Notes: a model not told the origin generated them from the sequence alone. A stretch of 64,000 bases of DNA from Paenibacillus rhizosphaerae (GCF_014192015.1 NZ_JACHXJ010000003.1:62001-126000); one strand, 5' to 3'; shown: positions 44,248 through 53,264, numbered from the stretch's first letter. Translations and numbers: made by a program.

Positions 44248-45792
44248 CTAAGCCTCTGGTTGCAGGGCGGGCCTGTTCTTCTTGAAATATTGGTGCACCA
44301 GAAACTTCATGATCTCGCTCGGCTGTTCTCTGGAATATTCGGCCTGATCGGCAAAGAGCATTCCATACGGCGCTTCGGGGGTATAAGGCTCCCATCGCGG
44401 CAGTTCCTCTCCCGTTGCATCCAGCCCGTTCGGGTCCCCGGTACGAATGAAATTCGCCCAATAATTGCACATCTGGCGCGCCAAATCATAATGTTTGCCG
44501 ACAAAAGGCCGCCAGCATTTCGCCAGCGTTTCAAAGAAAAACCAGAGATCCACCGAGTGGAAGGTGCCCGGATGATCCCAGCCTGGGATCTCGGCATCAA
44601 AATTGTAATAGTACAAAGGGGTACCGGAGCCGTTCTCGGCATCGGCCTGCGCGGCTATGCGGATCGCATATTCGATGCCGTTCACCGATGCCTTCTGCCG
44701 GCTCTCCTTTATGCTGTCCGATTGCACGCCGCAAAGCTCCAGGAACGCATCTGCGTCGTCTCCGAACATATCCACGGCCAGCTTCTTGAAGTCTTCAGGC
44801 GTATGGACGTCCGGAACGCTGAAGAACTCGGAGGACGTGTGCCCAAACATGACCGGCACCTTCCAGTGCTTGTTTTCAAGAAACAATTCAAACGGGTTGC
44901 CTACGCTGAACACCTGATCTGCGACGGTGCCCCAGAATCCCTGGTACTGCACAGCCTTGTCACGGAGAGTGACGGCATCCAGCTGCCGGGCTTCCGCAAG
45001 CGAAGATACGCCGAGGTACTCAAAAAATTTCACGCCGTCCTGTTCGGCTTCCGCCAAATGACTCCGTAGCGGAGGCATGCGGGTCCCCGGATACAGCTTC
45101 GTATAGATTCCGCTTTGAATGATCGCCTTCTGAAAAAGCCCCTCATTCTGAGGCGAAGTCAGCTGGGTCATCACGCTGCCGCCGCCGGCGGACTGACCGC
45201 CGATCGTGATGTTGTCCGGGTCGCCGCCGAAAGCTGCGATGTTGCGCTTGACCCATCTTGTGGCCGCCTGCTGATCGAGATTGCCGAAGTTAGCCGGCGC
45301 TTCGGGCGCTTCCGCCGTAATTTCGGGATGGCATAGAAATCCGAACACATTGAGGCGGTAGTTGATCGTAACGACGACGATTCCTCTCCTGGCGATGCGT
45401 TCGCCGTCGAACTCCATTTCAGCTGTGTGGCCGACCTGGAGTCCCCCGCCAAAATACCATACATATACCGGCAATTTCTCATCGGTTCGATGGGCCGGTG
45501 TCCATACGTTCAGGTAGAGGCAGTCCTCGTCCATGGCGATGTCCGGTTCAACGGCCCATTCCCGGGTATAGATGTTGTTATCGTCGATCTCCTGCCTCAC
45601 CTGCATCGAGATCGGCGCGAATTCGTACGCCTTAAGCACGCCTTCCCAGTCCTTGGCGGGCTGCGGGGCACGCCACCGGTTGTCGCCTACGGGCGGAGCG
45701 GCGAATGGGATTCCCTTGAAACTGGTGATTCGGGGGTCGGCTGCAGGCAGTCCCTGCACCAACCCGTTTTCAACTTCTACGATTCGAAGCAT
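44248..45792 (-). CDS. Type B carboxylesterase
   Basis: A 514-residue alpha/beta hydrolase of the carboxylesterase/lipase B family. EDCLYLNVWTP is at about 89-99, oxyanion-hole YFGGG at about 113-117 and nucleophile S201 in GGQSAGGGS. The family usually has Glu and His as the other two triad members; candidates are in the DTYGH-equivalent FGHTSSEF region and the DLWFFF region, but I cannot fix them. No signal peptide is seen. It is 55 bases downstream of the binding-protein gene in the LplB-LplC-LplA-type operon, so it may remove esters from the imported glycan. Confidence 0.88.
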   Translation of the reverse strand: MLRIVEVENGLVQGLPAADPRITSFKGIPFAAPPVGDNRWRAPQPAKDWEGVLKAYEFAPISMQVRQEIDDNNIYTREWAVEPDIAMDEDCLYLNVWTPAHRTDEKLPVYVWYFGGGLQVGHTAEMEFDGERIARRGIVVVTINYRLNVFGFLCHPEITAEAPEAPANFGNLDQQAATRWVKRNIAAFGGDPDNITIGGQSAGGGSVMTQLTSPQNEGLFQKAIIQSGIYTKLYPGTRMPPLRSHLAEAEQDGVKFFEYLGVSSLAEARQLDAVTLRDKAVQYQGFWGTVADQVFSVGNPFELFLENKHWKVPVMFGHTSSEFFSVPDVHTPEDFKKLAVDMFGDDADAFLELCGVQSDSIKESRQKASVNGIEYAIRIAAQADAENGSGTPLYYYNFDAEIPGWDHPGTFHSVDLWFFFETLAKCWRPFVGKHYDLARQMCNYWANFIRTGDPNGLDATGEELPRWEPYTPEAPYGMLFADQAEYSREQPSEIMKFLVHQYFKKNRPALQPEA

Positions 45793-45847
45793 GTGTAACG
45801 TCTCCCTTCATTGTTGGAATTCACCGGTACCTTCACAGCGGCTGTTC

Positions 45848-47614
45848 TCATTTGCCGGCCGATGCATCGGCACGCATTTGAACGATTTTTTGCGCTTTTG
45901 CCGTATCCGAAGCAAGGACTTCGTTCCAGCCGAGACCTTCCACATCGGTCTTCATCTTTGCCCACAGCTGGTCAAACTCCGCCTGGTCCTTCGCAAACAC
46001 CATTTTCCAGGATACATTCTTTACATAGTCCGAAATCTGGCTGCGTTTATTTTTGATGTCCGAAGAGTCGACGCCGAAACTTGTATTAATATTCGGTACG
46101 ATGTCGATCATCTTATTTATCAAATAGTAGTCTGTTGCGTTTTTTGCGTTATAAGTTTTTTGCCAGTCCGTGGTCAGGGCGGTCTTGTTAGCTTCTATAG
46201 TGGAACTCCAGTAATTGCTGTTATAGAATTCACCGGTGTCCGGGTCCTTGACAAAATCGCTCATGATCATGCTGTTAATCTTGCTCTGTCCGTCCTGGTA
46301 TCCGCCGCCTCCATACTGATCCGGTACGGGCGTGTTCTTCTGAAATGCGGTCTGGCCTGCTTCCGTCAGCTTAAACTTGCCGTCCGCCGTCTTTTCATAA
46401 TTAAATCCTTCAAAGCCATTCGTGTAGTACCGTAAGCCCTCGGGGGAAACCGACCAATCCAGGAATTCCATGATTCGTTCGGGATTCTTGGCCTTTGAAC
46501 CGATGGCAAAAACCCTGCCGTTGCCGTAAAACGCATCACTGGTCTGAATGATCCGTGAATCCGCGATCGGGACTGAAACATAGCCGTCGCCGTTCTTGCC
46601 TCTATCAATGGAATTGTAGAACCCTCTCTGCCAGGAATACCATAAGAGAAGGACCTGTTTGTTGGTCAGTTTTTCGGAGACCTTGTTCCAATCCTGCGAT
46701 GCGGAATCCGGATCGATTAACCCCATCTGATTGGCCGTAAAATAGAATTGCATAATCTTTTTGTACATGCTGTTGTCATCGATCAGCGGAACGATATCGC
46801 CTTTCGCATTCAGCTGCAGGGTTGTCGTTCCGTCCGGCTGCTCATAGCCGTACCAGTTGCTCAGCCAGCGTACGTTCTCCATTCCTCCGCCATCCCAATC
46901 CTTCCACAAGGTGATTGGAACGATCGGTTTACCGTCCGGATTCTTTGGATACTTTTCCTGCATTTTTTTCAGCACATTCAGCAGGTCGGTCAAATTGTTC
47001 AGCTTGGGCGCCCCTACTCCCTTGTAATAATCCCAAGGCAAAATGGGGCTGGAGTAAGGCTGGTCTTCCGAAAAAGTCGTTGGCGAAGTATCGGCTGTAA
47101 ACGTCGGCATCGCGTAAATTTTGCCATCCGGATTGACTTTATCAAAGGCATCGTTGAAAGGTTTGAAGTGATTATCCACATATTTGGACAAGTACTTGGT
47201 GTTCTTGACCCTATCCGAGATGTCCATAATGAGACCGGCCGGGATGAGCTCTTCCAGCTGACTGTTATCGATGATCAGGAGATCTCCCAAATTTCCTGCT
47301 GCCGTCCTTGTCTTGTATAACTGGTCGCCGGCAACCTGCGGAGCAACTATGTTCAGCGTCAGATTAAATTTGTCCTTAAGCAGCTTGCCATACCATCCGG
47401 TTTGCTCGCCTTGGTAATTCGCCGCATTATCAAACACCGTGATCGTCAGCGGCTTGCTGTGATCTATGGCTGTGTCATTCGGGGATGTCTTTGCGTCAGT
47501 ACCCGATTCCTCATTGGATGCGCTTCCACATCCAGCCAACCCGACCGAAGCCATGAAGAGGCAAGCGAACAATAGCATCACTGATTTTTTGGCTGCTTTT
47601 CTGCTCTTACTCAT
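45848..47614 (-). CDS. Extracellular solute-binding lipoprotein, LplA type
   Basis: The 588-residue protein has lipobox LAGC (C29) and an extracellular solute-binding fold (for example ALTTDWQKTYNAKNATDYYLI near 525). AGGAGG precedes the ATG. It follows two permease genes with a 39-base gap, completing an oligosaccharide importer like the Lpl system of Bacillus subtilis. ATPase is missing and would be shared. Its sequence is not close to the two family-1 proteins at 20228 and 39287. Confidence 0.9.
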   Translation of the reverse strand: MSKSRKAAKKSVMLLFACLFMASVGLAGCGSASNEESGTDAKTSPNDTAIDHSKPLTITVFDNAANYQGEQTGWYGKLLKDKFNLTLNIVAPQVAGDQLYKTRTAAGNLGDLLIIDNSQLEELIPAGLIMDISDRVKNTKYLSKYVDNHFKPFNDAFDKVNPDGKIYAMPTFTADTSPTTFSEDQPYSSPILPWDYYKGVGAPKLNNLTDLLNVLKKMQEKYPKNPDGKPIVPITLWKDWDGGGMENVRWLSNWYGYEQPDGTTTLQLNAKGDIVPLIDDNSMYKKIMQFYFTANQMGLIDPDSASQDWNKVSEKLTNKQVLLLWYSWQRGFYNSIDRGKNGDGYVSVPIADSRIIQTSDAFYGNGRVFAIGSKAKNPERIMEFLDWSVSPEGLRYYTNGFEGFNYEKTADGKFKLTEAGQTAFQKNTPVPDQYGGGGYQDGQSKINSMIMSDFVKDPDTGEFYNSNYWSSTIEANKTALTTDWQKTYNAKNATDYYLINKMIDIVPNINTSFGVDSSDIKNKRSQISDYVKNVSWKMVFAKDQAEFDQLWAKMKTDVEGLGWNEVLASDTAKAQKIVQMRADASAGK

Positions 47615-47653
47615 TGGCCATCCTCCTAATCCATTGGTAATATCAAGTGAAAA

Positions 47654-48562
47654 TCAACCTTTGACCGCCCCGATCATAATTCCCTTGACGAAAAACCTCT
47701 GGAAGATCGGGTACACGAGCAATATGGGGGCAACGACGATAATGGTAACCGTCATGCGGATGGAAGTTGTGGTTTGCTCTGTGGCTAGACTGGCAATGGC
47801 AGTCGAACCGGCATTTTGCAGGTTGACCATGGTAGATAATGAGCTCGCCTGATTGATATAGTTATAAAGAATGAATTGCAGCGTGTATAATTTACTGTCC
47901 GTAACGAGCAGCAGCGTATCCTGAAAAGAGTTCCACTGATCCACGGCAGTGAATATGGCAACCGTCGCCAATATGGGCTTGCTTATCGGCAATATGATCC
48001 GGAGGAAGATCATCATCGTCCCCGCTCCGTCGATGCTTGCCGCCTGCTGCAATTCCTTCGGCGTCGATTCCACGAAGGTCTTGACCAGAATGATGAAGAA
48101 CGGGGCAACGATGGTCGGCAGAATGTATGCCAGGAAATTGTTGGTCAAATGCAGGGATCTCATGGTGAGATACCATGGAATAATGCCGGCGTTAAAGAAC
48201 ATGGTTATGACAGTGAACCGGTACCAGAATCTTCTCCCCCACATATCCTCTTGGGAGAACATGAATCCCAAAAAGGCGGAGGCTCCTACCGTCAGCAGGG
48301 TTCCGATCACGGTTCTGCCCAAGGAGATCAGAGCCGCATTCCCCAGTCCAGGTATTTTAAACACATCCAAATAGTTCTGGAAATGGATGTGCCGCGGATA
48401 AAAGACGACGTCCCCCCGGGCACTGATATCGTTTGCGCTTATCGTATTAATGATGATGGAGTAAAACGGATAGACGCACACGCAAGCAAACAAGGTAAAA
48501 AGGACGTAGATCAATACCGTGATCAATTTGTCGGTCGGGCTTACCCGAACTGCTTTTCTCAT
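47654..48562 (-). CDS. Carbohydrate ABC transporter permease, LplC type
   Basis: A 302-residue permease with about six transmembrane segments and the EAA motif LQQAASIDGAGTMMIFLRIILP near 190-211. It overlaps the LplB-type gene by 4 bases (ATGA type). The C-terminus FFVKGIMIGAVKG is characteristic for LplC/YtcP-like permeases. Confidence 0.92.
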   Translation of the reverse strand: MRKAVRVSPTDKLITVLIYVLFTLFACVCVYPFYSIIINTISANDISARGDVVFYPRHIHFQNYLDVFKIPGLGNAALISLGRTVIGTLLTVGASAFLGFMFSQEDMWGRRFWYRFTVITMFFNAGIIPWYLTMRSLHLTNNFLAYILPTIVAPFFIILVKTFVESTPKELQQAASIDGAGTMMIFLRIILPISKPILATVAIFTAVDQWNSFQDTLLLVTDSKLYTLQFILYNYINQASSLSTMVNLQNAGSTAIASLATEQTTTSIRMTVTIIVVAPILLVYPIFQRFFVKGIMIGAVKG

Positions 48563-49479
48563 ACGATACTCTCTCCTCTTAACAATTTGGAGAATCCGTT
48601 TACCGAAAAGAGAAGAACAACACTAATCAAGCTCTTCAGCATACTGATCGCGACCGATACGGAGTAGCTGCCGCCCCCCATCGCCAGGTTATAAACGTAC
48701 AGGTCCAGAACCTGTATGTTTTCCTTGTTAAATGCATTTTGGAATACGAAATATTGCTCCAATCCATTATTCAGAAAACTTGCGATTTGCAGCATCAGCA
48801 GAACAAAATATGTCGGGAGCATGCTCGGCAGGATGACGTTCCATATCACCTGCATTCTCGTTGCCCCGTCCACATGGGCCGCCTCATAAAGGGAATCATC
48901 AATTCCTGTAATCGCCGCTATGTACAAGATGGCGGACCAGCCTAGCGTTTTCCAGATCGTCCACAACCACATGGTGATCCAGACATGATCGGAGTTCTGA
49001 AGGAACAAAACCGGGGACTCGATCAGTCCCAGCTGCTTCAGCAGACCGTTGACGATGCCTTCGCTGGAAAACATGGAAAACGCCAAAGAATATACCAATA
49101 CCCAGCTGATAAAATTCGGCAGGGTCGTTACCGTCTGCACAAACTTCCGGAACCGCACGGCCTTCATTTCGTTCAGGAATATGGCAAAAATCATGGGGAG
49201 CCATGAGAACAGCAGCCCCAATCCACTCATCCCGAACGTGTTCTTGATCACCTGGAGCAGCTGGTCGATCTTGACCTGATTTTCGATCAAGGAACGAAAC
49301 CACTGTAAGCCGACAAACGGAGATTGGGACAACGGAATCGGCGGCGAGTAGTCGAAAAATGCATAGACCCATCCGTATAGCGGATAGTAGGCAAAGACAG
49401 CAAGCAAAAGCATGAAAGGAAGTATATAGAGAAATTTCCTAAAAGATATGCCTTTCGTGCTGTACTCTCGTATGCGCAT
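48559..49479 (-). CDS. Sugar ABC transporter permease, LplB type
   Basis: The start is ATG at 49479 (GGAAGGTGA upstream), giving 306 residues; an upstream in-frame start at 49545 would add 22 residues and lacks a good site. About six transmembrane segments are present and the EAA motif is LYEAAHVDGATRMQVIWNVILP near 205-226. It is the first gene of the importer-esterase operon, preceded by a perfect cre site at 49526-49540. Confidence 0.92.
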   Translation of the reverse strand: MRIREYSTKGISFRKFLYILPFMLLLAVFAYYPLYGWVYAFFDYSPPIPLSQSPFVGLQWFRSLIENQVKIDQLLQVIKNTFGMSGLGLLFSWLPMIFAIFLNEMKAVRFRKFVQTVTTLPNFISWVLVYSLAFSMFSSEGIVNGLLKQLGLIESPVLFLQNSDHVWITMWLWTIWKTLGWSAILYIAAITGIDDSLYEAAHVDGATRMQVIWNVILPSMLPTYFVLLMLQIASFLNNGLEQYFVFQNAFNKENIQVLDLYVYNLAMGGGSYSVSVAISMLKSLISVVLLFSVNGFSKLLRGESIV

Positions 49480-49525
49480 CGTGTCACCTTCCCTTGTGAT
49501 TCGTCTTGTCTTTCTATGCGGAATT

Positions 49526-49540
49526 ATGCAAACGCTTTCA
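49526..49540. promoter_or_regulatory. cre site for CcpA (perfect consensus match)
   Basis: ATGCAAACGCTTTCA fits all 15 positions of WTGNAANCGNWNNCW. It lies 47 bases upstream of the permease start and overlaps the likely -35 region (TTGAAA on the reverse strand). Glucose repression of the importer operon is predicted. Confidence 0.7.
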
Positions 49541-49635
49541 AACATTCAGAGAACTCACTGCCCCCATCCAATTCTCCGATCAAAAGGAATTTATTCGTAT
49601 AGAACACCTCCATAAATCTCTCGAGATAGAGTTGA

Positions 49636-49668
49636 CTATATAGAATGAACTAAGTTCAATCTATATAG
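49636..49668. promoter_or_regulatory. 33-base palindrome, candidate operator
   Basis: Arms CTATATAGAATGAACT and AGTTCAATCTATATAG are reverse complements at 15 of 16 positions around a single central A. It lies 157 bases before the LplB-type start. The rest of the 428-base non-coding stretch 49480-49907 holds the cre site, this palindrome, AT-rich sequence and a terminator; no gene is seen. No U-run follows, so an operator is more likely than a terminator. The half AGTTCAATCTAT recurs at 300-311 before the AraC gene at 336. Confidence 0.6.
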
Positions 49669-49842
49669 CACTAAATTTAAAAAAATTGTAAATGACTCCC
49701 CTGATTTAAACAATGATGTATACCAACATCTAATTGATATATCATCACATCGAGAGCCCGATGCGCGTGGAGCGAAAATTTTTTCTTGTGGCCGTAGAGT
49801 CGTTCTGCTCTGCTGAAAGCTACTAAATTTGGTGATCTGAAC

Positions 49843-49877
49843 AAAAAGGAAGCCTATCTATAAAAGATAGACTTCCT
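49843..49877 (-). terminator. Rho-independent terminator of the GH27 gene
   Basis: Read leftward, AGGAAGTCTATCT pairs with AGATAGGCTTCCT (one mismatch) around a 4-5-base loop, then five U. It is 31 bases after the alpha-galactosidase stop. Confidence 0.85.
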
Positions 49878-49907
49878 CTCGTCCTTTCTACATCAACAAA
49901 AGCGCTG

Positions 49908-51188
49908 CTACTCCGTTATAAGCCGGAACAAAGCGGCACCATGCGGCGGAACCGCAGAAGCCAATGTGCAGTCCAGCTCCCCGCGCTCCTCTCCGGTCCA
50001 CAAGTTTTTCGCATGCGCCGAGCCGGAAATGCCTAACTCATCCAGCGACACGGAAACTTCGGCTGCTTCCTCGCCGATATTGAACAGCGCAGCGTAACGC
50101 TCGCCATGAGGACCCTCTGCCGCCCATATCACTCGGCCTTCGGACCGGCCCACCTTACGGGCACCGAAGCTGTGCTGATGCATGTCCAGCACATCCCGGT
50201 TCGTCAGCAGCGATAACGTCCACTCGTCGTTGTCACGCATCTCCCCGCCGAACATGAGCGGCGAGCGGAAGATCGTCCATAGCGTCATCATCGTCAGCTG
50301 CTCGTCACGCGTAAAGTTCGTCATCCGGTCGGGAAGGCTGCACCGAACACCGATGCGGCCCAGCGGGAGCATGTCGCAATCCGGCCAGCAGCCGGGCTTT
50401 GGCCGCCCCTGCCAGGTCTCGCAGCGGTCGAACATATCGAGCAGCAGCGGCCAGCGGTCCCAGAAATCGTCGGTCATCCGCCACATATTGGCATTAGCTT
50501 CAAGGAAATCGGCATGCTTCACGGGTGCAGGCCCGGGCGACAGGCTCAGCACCATCGGACGGCCGGCATGGTCAATCGCCTTGCGGATCAGCTCCATTTC
50601 CGCCAAATGCGGCCCTCCGTGCAGCCACGAATCCGCAATGTCATCCACCTTGACGTAATCGACGCCCCAATCGGCATACAGCTCGAACAAGGAATTATAG
50701 TATTCCTGAGCCCCTTCCTTGCCAGCGTCAACGCCGTACATGTCCGTGTTCCACCCGCAGAAGGAGCAGGTATGGGCGATATCCCTGGCCGTAACGTTCG
50801 TGCCCTTGATCGGCGTATTATCATGCACGGCCTGCCGCGGAATGCCGCGCATGATATGGATGCCGAATTTTAGTCCAAGGCTATGTACATAATCCGCCAG
50901 CGGCTTGAAGCCCTGGCCTCCCTCCGCAGACGGAAAGCGGTTCACCGCCGGAATGAGGCGCGAGTAGCCGTCGGTTTCCAGCCGGACGAAAGGCCTGTAA
51001 AGGTCTGAGACGGCTCCCGGCTCGTACCACTGAATATCGACGACGATGTACTCCCATCCGTAATCCTTTAAATGGCGCGCCATATATTCGGCATTGCCCC
51101 GAACTTCGGCTTCTGTAACGGTTGCGCCGTAACAATCCCAGCTGTTCCATCCCATGGGGGGGGTGGGTGCAAATGATTGATGCTGCAT
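49908..51188 (-). CDS. Alpha-galactosidase, GH27
   Basis: A 426-residue GH27 enzyme: TPPMGWNSWDCYG at about 9-21, nucleophile D182 in DYVKVDDIAD and acid/base in the MTDD segment at about 238-241 (MWRMTDDFWDRW). A C-terminal beta-sandwich spans about 330-426. No signal peptide is present. It could remove alpha-galactose from galactomannan or decorated xylan oligosaccharides in the cytoplasm. GH27 also includes beta-L-arabinopyranosidases, so that activity is an alternative in this arabinoxylan setting. It follows the AraC gene at 51316 in the same direction, 127 bases apart. Confidence 0.92.
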   Translation of the reverse strand: MQHQSFAPTPPMGWNSWDCYGATVTEAEVRGNAEYMARHLKDYGWEYIVVDIQWYEPGAVSDLYRPFVRLETDGYSRLIPAVNRFPSAEGGQGFKPLADYVHSLGLKFGIHIMRGIPRQAVHDNTPIKGTNVTARDIAHTCSFCGWNTDMYGVDAGKEGAQEYYNSLFELYADWGVDYVKVDDIADSWLHGGPHLAEMELIRKAIDHAGRPMVLSLSPGPAPVKHADFLEANANMWRMTDDFWDRWPLLLDMFDRCETWQGRPKPGCWPDCDMLPLGRIGVRCSLPDRMTNFTRDEQLTMMTLWTIFRSPLMFGGEMRDNDEWTLSLLTNRDVLDMHQHSFGARKVGRSEGRVIWAAEGPHGERYAALFNIGEEAAEVSVSLDELGISGSAHAKNLWTGEERGELDCTLASAVPPHGAALFRLITE

Positions 51189-51315
51189 GACGTTCCTCCC
51201 GAATTGATTTCGTAGAATTAAATTGCTTTACGCCTCCTATATTACGTCCGGGAATAACGACCTTTCCATAGTAATCTTACGTCCATTATAGTAAAATATT
51301 GCGGTTCAACGCCGG

Positions 51316-52230
51316 CTAATCAGAAAAGCGTCTATCGACGTTATAATCCTCGAAAAACATCCGGCTGAACGTGAGCTGCCCCTCTTCGGAGCGGAAGCCC
51401 CCGGGCGTCAGCCCGGTCATTTTGCGGAACACCTTAATCAGGTAACTGCCGCCGGAATATCCGACCTGCTCCGCGATCTGTTCAACGCTCATATCCGTCT
51501 GCCGGAGCAGCCGCATCGCTTGCTCAATGCGGACCCGGTTTAAATATTCGCTCGGCGTCTGGCCGACCGCGGCCGCAAACGTGCGCAGCAAATGGTATTT
51601 AGACCATCCGAGCCGGTCCGACAGCTGGTCCAGGCTGATCATCGAGCGGTAATTCACATCCATATATTCGGCGGCCAGGCGCACTTTTTCCGGCCAGTTC
51701 CGGCGCTCGTCATGCGGCGCTACCGCATACCGGCACAGTTCGGATATAAATGAGTATACACAGGAAGAGGCCGTGTAAGGATCGGTAATCCGGCCGTGGC
51801 CTGCCTGGTCCCAAATCTCCTGCAGTGCGCGGACGGGCCGGCTTGTGGGCGGCAAGTAGGGAGCCTCCCCCAAGCGCAGCTTCGCTTCCTCCCAATTCGG
51901 CAGAATGAGCGATGGCCGCATCAGAATAAACACGAAGGACCAATGCGAACCGTCCGCTGGAAAATAATAGCGGTGATTACCAGGAATTTCGGTCATGATC
52001 GCCCGTCCCTGATCGATCCGGTACGTCTCCGTCCCCGACTCGAACATGCCCTCACCCTCCAGCGTATACTGGAACAGCAGCAGTGGGCCGTCCTTCCGCT
52101 CATGCCCGTCCCACCGGTACGACGGGTGCCTGATCACGTCCCGCCCGACCGCAAACAAATCGCACAGCGCCAGGTGCGAAGGCGCCGTGAAACGAAAGCC
52201 GTATGTGCCTGTCTCCGTACCGGATGCCAT
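51316..52230 (-). CDS. AraC family regulator upstream of GH27
   Basis: The ATG at 52230 (AAAGGAGGGAG upstream) gives 304 residues; a frame extending to 52293 is unsupported. A cupin-like sensor lies at about 15-150 (GEGMFESGTETYRIDQGRAIMTEIPG) and a double HTH at about 190-290 (VGYSGGSYLIKVFRKMTGLTPGGF). GC content is clearly higher than in the L4 gene that lies just beyond. The likely target is the alpha-galactosidase gene downstream. Confidence 0.9.
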   Translation of the reverse strand: MASGTETGTYGFRFTAPSHLALCDLFAVGRDVIRHPSYRWDGHERKDGPLLLFQYTLEGEGMFESGTETYRIDQGRAIMTEIPGNHRYYFPADGSHWSFVFILMRPSLILPNWEEAKLRLGEAPYLPPTSRPVRALQEIWDQAGHGRITDPYTASSCVYSFISELCRYAVAPHDERRNWPEKVRLAAEYMDVNYRSMISLDQLSDRLGWSKYHLLRTFAAAVGQTPSEYLNRVRIEQAMRLLRQTDMSVEQIAEQVGYSGGSYLIKVFRKMTGLTPGGFRSEEGQLTFSRMFFEDYNVDRRFSD

Positions 52231-52312
52231 GCGGCTCCCTCCTTTTCTAGCAAGATCTTTTATATGATAAGGCTTGTAATAACTATATTCCATCCCTGTT
52301 CGAGCGCAAACT

Positions 52313-52342
52313 AAAAAGCCTGATCCGCTTGGGATTCAGGCT
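52313..52342 (-). terminator. Rho-independent terminator of the L4 paralogue gene
   Basis: Read leftward, AGCCTGAATCC pairs with GGATCAGGCT (one bulge) around CAAGC, followed by five U. It shows that the L4 gene is a separate transcription unit. The arm AAAAAGCCTGATCC is repeated exactly in the terminator at 58703. Confidence 0.85.
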
Positions 52343-52373
52343 AAGACGGGTGCGTATGAAATTGATTTTCTCT

Positions 52374-52997
52374 CTAAATATAGATCTCCGTAACCATACT
52401 TATGGCATCTTTAGTGATAATGAACGTATCGCAATTCAGAATATCATATGCATTCAGCGAATCGGCTTCTGTTGTTTGCACACCCGGAATGTTATTTGCA
52501 CTTTTATAGACCATATGATCTTTTTCAGGTAAGACAATGAGCGCTTTTCGATTGGCATCCAGAGCATTAAGCATGGCGACGATAGACTTTGTCCTGTAGC
52601 TCTCTAATTGAATGCTGTCGACGACAATGAACTTGTTATCTTGTACCTTAGCCGACAAGGCCGATTTGATCGCTAGACGCTTGACCTTTTTATTCAGGCG
52701 ATAACCATAGTCGCGGGGTTTGGGACCAAACGCAATCCCTCCATGACGCCAGTGCGGCATACGGATCGAACCCGCTCTGGATCGATTGATTTTATTTTGT
52801 TTATAGGGCTTTCGGCCTCCGCCTCTAACTTCGCCGCGAGTTAATGTGGAATGCGTCCCGCTGCGCTTATTCGCAAGGTAATGAACAACGGCTTCGTGTA
52901 AAACGGATTCATTCGGGATCATACCGAAGATGGATTGTTCGAGTTCCATTTCACCGGTCACTCTACCATCCATATCATATACAGAAATCTTTAACAA
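52374..52997 (-). CDS. Stand-alone ribosomal protein L4 paralogue with altered exit-tunnel loop
   Basis: The 207 residues align end to end with bacterial uL4: NESVLHEAVVHYLANKRSGTHST, EVRGGGRKP, FGPKPRDYGYRLNKKVKRLAIKSALSAK and NIPGVQTTEA. The normal genomic context (rplC, rplW, rplB) is absent; the gene is alone between its own terminator and a 270-base upstream region. In the tunnel-lining loop the nearly invariant RKPWRQKGTGRARQGSIR is RKPYKQNKINRSRAGSIR here. The KGTG of the loop tip, where macrolide-resistance changes occur in ordinary L4, is replaced by NKIN. The start is TTG at 52997, with AGGAGG 8 bases upstream. It probably replaces housekeeping L4 in some ribosomes under special conditions (inference). 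Confidence 0.9.
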   Translation of the reverse strand: MLKISVYDMDGRVTGEMELEQSIFGMIPNESVLHEAVVHYLANKRSGTHSTLTRGEVRGGGRKPYKQNKINRSRAGSIRMPHWRHGGIAFGPKPRDYGYRLNKKVKRLAIKSALSAKVQDNKFIVVDSIQLESYRTKSIVAMLNALDANRKALIVLPEKDHMVYKSANNIPGVQTTEADSLNAYDILNCDTFIITKDAISMVTEIYI

Positions 52998-53084
52998 CCT
53001 AACTACCTCCTGATGATCCTTAAGACGTAATGGGCATTATATGCGTAGGAACGATCAGCCTTAAGCAAGCATAAATAGCGATAA

Positions 53085-53164
53085 TTAGTTGTTACTCGTA
53101 TGATTTATCATTGTTCCTTTATGCTCACTTAAACTGCTGCCGAAATATTCACGATGGCATTCAC
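53085..53164 (-). promoter_or_regulatory. Leader region of L4 paralogue with two candidate short ORFs
   Basis: The 335-base gap 52998-53332 holds the terminator at 53265 and the long 5' leader of the L4 gene. Two tiny reading frames are visible. One is GTG at 53164 to 53129 (MNAIVNISAAV; GGGG about 9 bases upstream). The other is ATG at 53111 to 53085 (MINHTSNN; AAAGGA only 3 bases upstream). No clear terminator hairpin lies between them and the L4 start. They could be regulatory leader peptides, but chance occurrence is quite possible. Confidence 0.3.
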
Positions 53165-53264
53165 GACTTTAACCCCCTCTTCCCCTGCCTACATTTATAC
53201 GTTAACAGATTGGATTTTCTGGATCTATATACGAAATGATGCTGTAGTGTTTAGTAACAAAAAC

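Noticed and set aside
49636..49668. Terminator or mobile-element end
   Set aside because: The palindrome has no U-run on either strand, no neighbouring transposase and no matching inverted end within several kilobases.
52374..52997. Ordinary rplD of the S10 ribosomal operon
   Set aside because: No other ribosomal protein gene is nearby, the gene has its own terminator and the otherwise nearly invariant KGTGRAR loop is changed.
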